Shown: piece after piece, positions 58,017-64,000 of the stretch
How positions within the stretch are numbered: the first letter of the stretch is position 1
Layout: the number at the start of each line of letters is the position of its first letter
Origin: Aliidiomarina iranensis
Lineage (GTDB): Bacteria; Pseudomonadota; Gammaproteobacteria; Enterobacterales; Alteromonadaceae
NCBI RefSeq assembly: GCF_003987135.1
Contig: NZ_PIPJ01000001.1
Coordinates: 496,001 to 560,000 of the forward strand
DNA: 64,000 nt
Direction: 5' to 3'
Notes under the pieces: generated by a model
Told to the model about the DNA's origin: nothing
Database searches by the model: none
Seen by the model: the letters and a program-made list of their open reading frames with translations, nothing else
Made by a program: the position numbers and the translations under genes

Positions 58017-58565
58017 GTGCTAAATTTAACCGCGCATCGATTACATCCGGTTCGATGGGAAGCATCGCCCCACGCCGATGAGCGCCCCAACAGCAATGAT
58101 ATTAGCTTGCTGGTGATTCACGGGATTAGTTTACCCGAGGGTAATTTTGGTGGCCCCTACATTACTGAGCTTTTTTTAGGCCGCTTAGATTGTGAGGCAC
58201 ATCCTACATTTGCCATCTTAAAAGGGTTACGTGTATCGGCTCATTGTTTGATCAGGCGCAATGGTGAAATTATCCAATATGTTGATTTCAATCGCAGGGC
58301 TTGGCATGCCGGAGTTTCTAGCTGGAATGGGCGGGAACGTTGTAATGATTATTCGATTGGCATTGAACTTGAGGGAACTGATTCCACCCCCTACACTAAA
58401 GAACAATATCAAGCGTTGGCGGCGGTAACGCAAGTAATACAGCAACACTATCCAGCTATCACTAACGAGCGTATTGTTGGGCACGAGCACATCGCGCCGG
58501 GCCGCAAAACAGATCCTGGGCCAGCGTTTGATTGGCAACACTATCGCGCACTTTTAAATAATTAG
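58017..58565 (+). CDS. ampD: 1,6-anhydro-MurNAc-L-alanine amidase AmpD
   Basis: A 182-residue zinc amidase. Zinc ligands are His35 (LVIHGIS), His156 and Asp166, the catalytic pair being Glu117 and Lys164; the signature GHEHIAPGRKTDPGPAFDW is intact. It trims recycled muropeptides in the cytoplasm. Loss of AmpD induces ampC in species that have it. The start is GTG with AGAGG 5 bp upstream. Followed by ampE. Confidence 0.96.
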   Translation: MLNLTAHRLHPVRWEASPHADERPNSNDISLLVIHGISLPEGNFGGPYITELFLGRLDCEAHPTFAILKGLRVSAHCLIRRNGEIIQYVDFNRRAWHAGVSSWNGRERCNDYSIGIELEGTDSTPYTKEQYQALAAVTQVIQQHYPAITNERIVGHEHIAPGRKTDPGPAFDWQHYRALLNN

Positions 58566-58633
58566 AAGCGCTAAGAAAAATAATATAGCGAGCTGAATTC
58601 CGCGCCGGTAGGCGCTTGAGAGGAAACAAAAAT

Positions 58634-59437
58634 ATGATGGTGTTTTCACTGTTTGTAGCTTTAATTTTAGAGCGATTACGGATAACTCCGGAGGCTTGGA
58701 AACTAGATCCTACCGCAGAACGCTGGGATAACTGGCTCAATCAAAAAGATGATATCCAACGCTGGCGCAATCATGATTTGTTTGGGCCGTTGTTATTGGT
58801 GGCGCCGGCCATTTTGTTAGCTGTTTTGTTGTCGTTGAACAATAGCGTGTTAGCGGCGCTATTAATAAACATTATTGTGCTTACTCTCGTAATCGGTTGC
58901 CGTTCCTATCGCACAGCGTTGCGCCAGTATTTCTTAGCGGCAAAACGCGGTGATGAAGAGGAATTAGAGGCGCAAGCGGAAACTTTGGAATATCTGAAAG
59001 ATGCCGGCTTAAGCACCGGGCAGCAACTGGTATGGCTTAACTTTCGTTTTTATGCCGCGGTATCGATTTGGTTTATTTTGCTCGGCGCTCCAGGCGCTCT
59101 GGCGTATGGTTTACTGCGCTCGCGCGCGGAAGTTTTTCCACACGTGTTAGCCTGGGTTGAGTGGTTACCACTGCGTATCTGCGCTTTTGGTTATGTATTA
59201 GTTGGGCACTTCTCGAAGGCAATGCCGGTTTGGCTAAAAATGGTACCTGAAGGCGTTGATAACCCGCCGCAGCAGCTTGTGGATGTAGCCGTTGCGGCAG
59301 AAGAACTGCCACAGCACGTTAACGATGACGAAAAACACTGGGTTGAGGCGGAGAACCTAGTTAATTTAGTGCGCCGAAATATGATACTGATACTCGTAAT
59401 TGTTGCGTTTGCCACGCTTTTAGGTTGGGTGGTATGA
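58634..59437 (+). CDS. ampE: Inner-membrane protein AmpE
   Basis: A 267-residue polytopic protein (about four membrane helices) with the opening MMVFSLFVALILERLRI, typical of AmpE. It is encoded with AmpD and was linked to beta-lactamase induction and later to regulatory signalling; its biochemical role is not known. The start at 58634 has GAGGAA about 9 bp upstream; a TTG at 58616 is in frame. Length is close to E. coli AmpE (284). Confidence 0.93.
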   Translation: MMVFSLFVALILERLRITPEAWKLDPTAERWDNWLNQKDDIQRWRNHDLFGPLLLVAPAILLAVLLSLNNSVLAALLINIIVLTLVIGCRSYRTALRQYFLAAKRGDEEELEAQAETLEYLKDAGLSTGQQLVWLNFRFYAAVSIWFILLGAPGALAYGLLRSRAEVFPHVLAWVEWLPLRICAFGYVLVGHFSKAMPVWLKMVPEGVDNPPQQLVDVAVAAEELPQHVNDDEKHWVEAENLVNLVRRNMILILVIVAFATLLGWVV

Positions 59438-59458
59438 CCAATAATCCTGCTTATAAAT

Positions 59459-59487
59459 TTGGTTTAAGCTCAAATAAGGGATATAAT
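59459..59487 (+). promoter_or_regulatory. Promoter of pdhR-aceEF
   Basis: -10 TATAAT at 59482-59487 and a weak -35 TTGGTT at 59459-59464 with a 17-bp spacer. The predicted start near 59494 lies just upstream of the PdhR operator, so bound PdhR would block clearance. Confidence 0.65.
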
Positions 59488-59502
59488 TACAGCCTTTGGT
59501 AA

Positions 59503-59517
59503 ATTGGTATTACCAAT
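59503..59517. promoter_or_regulatory. PdhR operator
   Basis: ATTGGTATTACCAAT is a perfect palindrome that matches the known PdhR site ATTGGTnnnACCAAT. It lies 26 bp before pdhR, just after the predicted transcription start, in the usual place for autorepression. Confidence 0.92.
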
Positions 59518-59543
59518 AATTCGAAAAATCACATAGGTAACAA

Positions 59544-60314
59544 ATGATTCAACGCGTGGCACAAACTAAGTTGTCGGATATCATCGTTTCGCAAATTGAA
59601 TCGATGATAGTTGATGGCACTTGGGCGGCCGGAGAGCGCTTACCCTCAGAACGGGATTTAGCCACGCGATTTCACGTTTCTAGGCCTTCGTTACGAGAAG
59701 CGATTCAAAAACTCGAAGCTAAAGGCTTGGTGTCGCGCCGGCAAGGTGGTGGTACCTTTGTGAGTAACGCCTTAGATCAGCAGGTGCGAGAGCCGCTATT
59801 TGAGTTGCTCGCACGGCATCCAGAATCACAATTCGATTTGCTTGAATTTCGCCACGCAATGGAAGGTGTTTCCGCTTTTTATGCGGCTATGCGAGGCACT
59901 GATTCAGATTTACAGCATATCGCCAACAGTTTCGCTGCAATTGCAGCCAAGCGCTCAGAGCCTATTGTTGAGCAAGCGCAAGCCTTGATGGTGTTTTACA
60001 CCAGTATTGCTGAAGCTTCACATAACGTTGTTTTACTGCATTTAGTGCGCGGCATGCGCGAGTTATTGCAGGAAAATATGCGGCGCAATCTAGAAGTGCT
60101 CTCTGAGCGTAGTGATGTACGAGAACAACTTCAAACCCATCGGCAAGCGATTGTTGATGCAATTATTGCAAGAAAGCCAGAACAGGCGCGCGATGCGTGC
60201 CATCAGCATTTGGCCTATATAGAAAAAACATTGTTACACCTGAATCGGGAACACACCCGGCTGCAACGCTCGTTGCGGCGGAGTGAACCTTTATCGACTC
60301 CAATGGAGAAGTAA
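59544..60314 (+). CDS. pdhR: Pyruvate dehydrogenase repressor PdhR (GntR/FadR type)
   Basis: A 256-residue regulator with an N-terminal winged helix-turn-helix (GERLPSERDLATRFHVSRPSLREAIQKLE) split over about residues 32-62 and a C-terminal FadR-type all-helical ligand domain. Pyruvate releases it from DNA and switches on pdhR-aceEF. A perfect operator is present upstream. The gene leads the operon and lies 9 bp before aceE. Confidence 0.96.
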   Translation: MIQRVAQTKLSDIIVSQIESMIVDGTWAAGERLPSERDLATRFHVSRPSLREAIQKLEAKGLVSRRQGGGTFVSNALDQQVREPLFELLARHPESQFDLLEFRHAMEGVSAFYAAMRGTDSDLQHIANSFAAIAAKRSEPIVEQAQALMVFYTSIAEASHNVVLLHLVRGMRELLQENMRRNLEVLSERSDVREQLQTHRQAIVDAIIARKPEQARDACHQHLAYIEKTLLHLNREHTRLQRSLRRSEPLSTPMEK

Positions 60315-60323
60315 GGAATCAGT

Positions 60324-62990
60324 ATGGCAGATTTAGATCAGCACGATATCGACCAGCAAGAAACGCAGGAATGGCTAGATGCACTTGAAGCCGTTCTCGA
60401 TGCTGAAGGCCCAGAGCGGGCGCATTTTATTCTTGAGCAACTGATTGATAAGGCGCGCCGCAGCGGTGCTTATTTGCCTTATCAGCCTACCACCGCGTAT
60501 TTGAATACTATTCCGGTGAGCCAAGAGCCGGTGATGCCTGGCGATCACACGTTAGAAGCGCGGATTCGGGCCGCTATCCGTTGGAACGCATTGGCCATGG
60601 TTCTGCGCGCATCGAAAAAAGATCTTGAACTGGGCGGCCACATTTCGAGCTTTGCTTCTTCAGCCATGTTGTACGATGTGGGCTTTAATCATTTCTTCCG
60701 GGCGCCGGGTGAAGATGGCGGCGATTTCTTGTTTATTCAGGGGCATGTTTCCCCAGGTATCTATGCGCGAGCATTTTTAGAAGGGCGTATTACCGAAGAT
60801 CAAATGAATAAATTCCGCCAAGAAGTAGATGGCGATGGCCTTTCTTCTTATCCGCATCCGAAATTGATGCCCGATTTTTGGCAATTCCCAACGGTTTCTA
60901 TGGGCCTTGGCCCCATGCAGGCTATTTATACAGCGCGGTTCTTAAAATATCTTACCGATCGTGGCATTAAAGATTGTTCAAAACAGCGTGTTTATTGCTT
61001 CTTAGGTGATGGCGAAGTAGATGAGCCAGAAAGCTTAGGTGCAATTGGCTTAGCCACTCGCGAAGGCTTGGATAACCTAACCTTTATCGTGAATTGTAAC
61101 CTCCAGCGCCTTGATGGCCCGGTGCGCGGTAACAGCAAAATTATTCAAGAACTCGAAGGTACTTTCCGTGGTGCAGGTTGGGAAGTGATCAAAGTTATTT
61201 GGGGTCGTTATTGGGATCCGCTGCTATATCGTGATACCGAAGGCAAGCTTGCTGAAATTATGCAAACCAGCGTAGATGGTGAATACCAGAACTACAAAGC
61301 TAAAGGCGGCGCTTACACGCGCGAACACTTCTTTGGCAAAACTGAAGAAACCAAAGCCATGGTAGCGAATATCTCCGATGAAGATATTTGGCGCCTCAAC
61401 CGTGGTGGCCACGATCCAGTAAAAGTTTACGCTGCTTATCACAAAGCGGTGAACACGAAAGGCCGGCCACAGGTTATTTTGGCGAAAACCGTAAAAGGCT
61501 ACGGTATGGGTGCAGCCGGGGAAGGTAAAAACGTAGCGCACCAAGTGAAGAAAATGGATATTGAGGCGATTAAACATTTCCGTGATCGCTTTAATATTCC
61601 AATTAAAGATGCGGATCTTGAAGATATGCCGTTCTATCGCTTCCCAGAAGATAGCGATGAAATGAAGTATATGAAAGAACGCCGCGAGAAACTCGGCGGT
61701 TTCACTCCAGTGCGCTTAGCCGAAACAGATAAAGAGCTAGATGTGCCGAGTTTGAAAGCCTTTGATTCGGTACTTAAAGGCAGTGGTGATCGGGAAATTT
61801 CAACCACGATGGCGTTTGTACGCGTACTTACCGCCATGCTGAAAGACAAGAAAATTGGCTCTCGTGTGGTGCCAATTATTCCCGATGAAGCGCGCACCTT
61901 TGGGATGGAAGGTTTATTCCGCCAAGTGGGTATCTATTCAAGCCAAGGCCAGAAATATACGCCACAAGATGCGGATCAAGTGGCTTATTATCGGGAAGAT
62001 AAGAAAGGCCAGGTATTGCAAGAGGGTATTAACGAATTAGGCGCTATGGCTTCGTTTGTGGCGGCAGGTACCAGCTACTCCACCAACAACGAACCTATGA
62101 TTCCGGTTTATATCTACTATTCAATGTTCGGTTTCCAACGGGTAGGTGATTTAGTTTGGGCTGCAGGCGATAGCCAAACTCGTGGTTTCCTAGTAGGCGG
62201 CACGGCAGGCCGAACCACGCTCAATGGCGAAGGCTTACAGCATCAGGATGGCCATAGCTTATTGCACTTCGGCACGGTGCCAAATTGTGTAAGTTATGAT
62301 CCAACTTACGGTTACGAAGTGGCGGTTATCGTACAAGATGGCTTACGCCGTATGTTCGCTGAGCAAGAAAATGTTTTCTATTACATCACCGTAATGAACG
62401 AAAACTATAAACAACCAGAAATCGCTGAGGGCGTGGAAGAAGGTATTCTCCGCGGCATTTATAAGTTAGATGAAGTTAAAGCGAAAAAAGCGAAAGCAAA
62501 AGTGCGTTTGCTTGGCTCTGGTACCATTTTGCAGCAAGTGCGCAAAGCGGCTACTGTGTTAGCCGATAAATATGATATCGATGCGAGCGTATTCAGTGCT
62601 ACTTCATTTAACGAACTTGCCCGCGATGGTTTGGATGTAGAACGTTACAACATGCTGAATCCAACCAAGAAAGAGAAAAAAGCCTTCATTACTTCTGTGC
62701 TTGAGAAAGAAGAAGGCCCAGTAATTGCAGCCACCGATTATATGAAGCTTTATGCGGATCAAGTGCGTGCCTGGGTGCCGGGTAGTTACCGTGTGTTGGG
62801 TACCGATGGTTTCGGCCGCTCGGATAGCCGCGAAAACTTACGCCGTCATTTTGAAGTGAATGCCGATTATATTGTGGTAGCTGCACTCAGTGATTTGGCG
62901 AAAGCAGGGGATATCGATAAAAAAGTAGTGGCGCAAGCCATCAAAGATTTCGGTATCGATGTTGATAAATTAAACCCACTCTACGCATAA
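60324..62990 (+). CDS. aceE: Pyruvate dehydrogenase E1 component AceE
   Basis: An 888-residue thiamine-pyrophosphate enzyme, homodimeric E1 type, with length near E. coli AceE (887). The TPP-binding motif GDGEVDEPESLGAIGLATREGLDNLTFIVNCN (split, residues about 230-260) and the catalytic segment GLGPMQAIYTARFLKYL are typical. It decarboxylates pyruvate and transfers the acetyl group to lipoyl-AceF. It lies 10 bp before aceF. Confidence 0.98.
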   Translation: MADLDQHDIDQQETQEWLDALEAVLDAEGPERAHFILEQLIDKARRSGAYLPYQPTTAYLNTIPVSQEPVMPGDHTLEARIRAAIRWNALAMVLRASKKDLELGGHISSFASSAMLYDVGFNHFFRAPGEDGGDFLFIQGHVSPGIYARAFLEGRITEDQMNKFRQEVDGDGLSSYPHPKLMPDFWQFPTVSMGLGPMQAIYTARFLKYLTDRGIKDCSKQRVYCFLGDGEVDEPESLGAIGLATREGLDNLTFIVNCNLQRLDGPVRGNSKIIQELEGTFRGAGWEVIKVIWGRYWDPLLYRDTEGKLAEIMQTSVDGEYQNYKAKGGAYTREHFFGKTEETKAMVANISDEDIWRLNRGGHDPVKVYAAYHKAVNTKGRPQVILAKTVKGYGMGAAGEGKNVAHQVKKMDIEAIKHFRDRFNIPIKDADLEDMPFYRFPEDSDEMKYMKERREKLGGFTPVRLAETDKELDVPSLKAFDSVLKGSGDREISTTMAFVRVLTAMLKDKKIGSRVVPIIPDEARTFGMEGLFRQVGIYSSQGQKYTPQDADQVAYYREDKKGQVLQEGINELGAMASFVAAGTSYSTNNEPMIPVYIYYSMFGFQRVGDLVWAAGDSQTRGFLVGGTAGRTTLNGEGLQHQDGHSLLHFGTVPNCVSYDPTYGYEVAVIVQDGLRRMFAEQENVFYYITVMNENYKQPEIAEGVEEGILRGIYKLDEVKAKKAKAKVRLLGSGTILQQVRKAATVLADKYDIDASVFSATSFNELARDGLDVERYNMLNPTKKEKKAFITSVLEKEEGPVIAATDYMKLYADQVRAWVPGSYRVLGTDGFGRSDSRENLRRHFEVNADYIVVAALSDLAKAGDIDKKVVAQAIKDFGIDVDKLNPLYA

Positions 62991-63000
62991 GGAGAACATG

Positions 63001-64000
63001 ATGGCAGATGCAAAAGAAGTTCTAGTTCCCGATGTAGGTGGGGAGAGCGTTGAAGTTATCGAGGTGTTGGTAAGTGAAGGCGATAGCATTGATGCAGAAG
63101 AATCACTGGTAACTGTTGAGAGTGATAAAGCCTCAATGGATATCCCTGCGCCTTTTGCTGGCAAGGTAAAAAGCCTGAAGGTAAAAGTTGGTGATAAAAT
63201 TAGTGAAGGCGATTTGCTGGCGCTGATGGAAGCGGCTGATGATGGGGATGACGATTCTGGCGATGATTCTGAAGAGAAATCATCAGAAGAAGAGGAAAAA
63301 TCTGCTGATAAAAATGAAGCGGATGAGAGCAAAGAAGATTCTAGCGAGGAAAAAGATACCTCGAGTGAATCGAAAAACGATGATTCGAAATCTGAAAGTA
63401 AGAAAAAATCTTCTGGTGGCACCGAAACCATCGAAGTGAATGTGCCCGATATCGGTGAAGAGGGTGAAGTTGAAGTTATCGAGGTTCTCGTTGCTGAAGG
63501 TGATGAAATCTCCGAAGAAGATGGCTTGATTACCCTAGAAACCGATAAAGCCACGATGGATGTGCCCAGCCCGAAAGCCGGTAAAGTAAAAAGCTTGAAA
63601 GTGAAAGTTGGCGATAAGGTGAAAGAAGGCTCGCTTGTGCTTGAGCTGGAAATTGCCGGCGAAGATGAGGGCGAAGAAGCTTCTGAGAGCGAATCTAAGC
63701 AGGAAGAGAAGCGAGAATCTAAGCAGGAAGATAAGAAAGAAGAAAGTAGCTCTTCTAGCTCTGAATCATCTAGCTCCGAATCTTCTAGTAATGAAAGCAA
63801 AGATTCCGGCCGTAAAGAGCCCCCAGTTCCTGATCACCCCCTTGGCCGCAAAGGTAAAGACGATGCTCTAGTGCATGCTTCACCTGCCGTGCGCCGGGTA
63901 GCACGTGAGTTTGGTGTTGATCTTAGCAAGGTAAGCGGCAGTGGCCCGAAAAACCGCGTATTGAAAGAAGATGTGCAAGAGTTTGTGAAATATGAACTTT
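63001..64000 (+). CDS. aceF: Pyruvate dehydrogenase E2 (dihydrolipoyl acetyltransferase) AceF, partial
   Basis: The first 333 residues are visible; the catalytic core lies beyond the window. There are two lipoyl domains with lipoylated Lys43 (ESDKASMD) and Lys183 (ETDKATMD), and a peripheral-subunit-binding domain at about residues 290-328 (HASPAVRRVAREFGVDLSKV). The linkers at 79-140 and 219-285 are made mostly of Ser, Glu, Asp and Lys, not the Ala/Pro-rich kind seen in E. coli. The start follows AAGGAGAAC directly upstream. Confidence 0.95.
   Translation, partial: MADAKEVLVPDVGGESVEVIEVLVSEGDSIDAEESLVTVESDKASMDIPAPFAGKVKSLKVKVGDKISEGDLLALMEAADDGDDDSGDDSEEKSSEEEEKSADKNEADESKEDSSEEKDTSSESKNDDSKSESKKKSSGGTETIEVNVPDIGEEGEVEVIEVLVAEGDEISEEDGLITLETDKATMDVPSPKAGKVKSLKVKVGDKVKEGSLVLELEIAGEDEGEEASESESKQEEKRESKQEDKKEESSSSSSESSSSESSSNESKDSGRKEPPVPDHPLGRKGKDDALVHASPAVRRVAREFGVDLSKVSGSGPKNRVLKEDVQEFVKYEL

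Noticed and set aside
62970-63800. A 276-codon minus-strand frame with a long Ser-rich product
   Set aside because: It mirrors the acidic linkers of aceF: GAA/GAT/GAG codons read backwards give Ser and Leu. The aceF frame has clear lipoyl domains, so the antisense frame is a shadow.

Overview
The window is core chromosome of a gammaproteobacterium. Gene content, gene order and protein similarity point to the Alteromonadales, and probably to an Idiomarina-like marine lineage. This is inferred from recall of the families, not from a search. No insertion sequence, prophage, CRISPR array, tRNA, rRNA or clear genomic island was seen. Codon use looks uniform throughout.

Layout. (1) 1-5878, minus strand: an envelope and nitrogen-sigma operon, kdsD-kdsC-lptC-lptA-lptB-rpoN-hpf-ptsN-rapZ (rapZ cut by the window edge). 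It covers Kdo synthesis, LPS transport, sigma-54, ribosome hibernation and the nitrogen PTS. (2) 6127-10769, plus strand: a TetR regulator, then mlaF-mlaE-mlaD-mlaB-ibaG-murA. mlaC is missing from its usual place. (3) 10811-15445: the envelope proteases degS and degQ, then zapG and zapE, which are divergent from each other. (4) 15473-20689, plus strand: rplM-rpsI, the cytochrome bc1 operon petABC, sspA and sspB. (5) 20763-24108, minus strand: lpoA-yraN-diaA-dolP, divergent from rsmI. (6) 25162-27765: RNase P RNA (rnpB) and a CHASE-GGDEF-EAL cyclic-di-GMP enzyme. (7) 27870-46168, plus strand: a complete division and cell-wall (dcw) cluster, mraZ-rsmH-ftsL-ftsI-murE-murF-mraY-murD-ftsW-murG-murC-ddl-ftsQ-ftsA-ftsZ, followed by lpxC with its own promoter and a leader of about 225 nt. 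(8) 46206-50842: dciA (minus), an M23 peptidase, secA and a MutT-type Nudix hydrolase. (9) 50877-56277, minus strand: pilA-pilB-pilC-pilD-coaE, zapD and yacG, with an unusually small pilB. (10) 56451-59437: nadC and an aspartic protease on the minus strand, then ampD-ampE on the plus strand. (11) 59459-64000, plus strand: pdhR with a textbook operator, aceE and the start of aceF, which runs off the window.

Most of these genes build, divide or police the cell envelope. The dcw genes make peptidoglycan precursors and the divisome. lpxC, kdsC/D and lptABC make and export LPS. mla genes keep outer-membrane lipid asymmetry, and degS/degQ deal with envelope stress. Most genes within each operon overlap by 1-10 bp or sit a few bases apart, which suggests strong translational coupling.

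I found no clear candidate for a wholly new biological system. The points most worth a second look are the mla operon without mlaC, the long structured leader of lpxC, the reduced PilB ATPase, two very long near-perfect DNA hairpins (13576-13617 and 56383-56445), the paired hairpins between sspA and sspB, the heptad repeats in LptA, and the highly charged Ser/Glu/Lys linkers of AceF.
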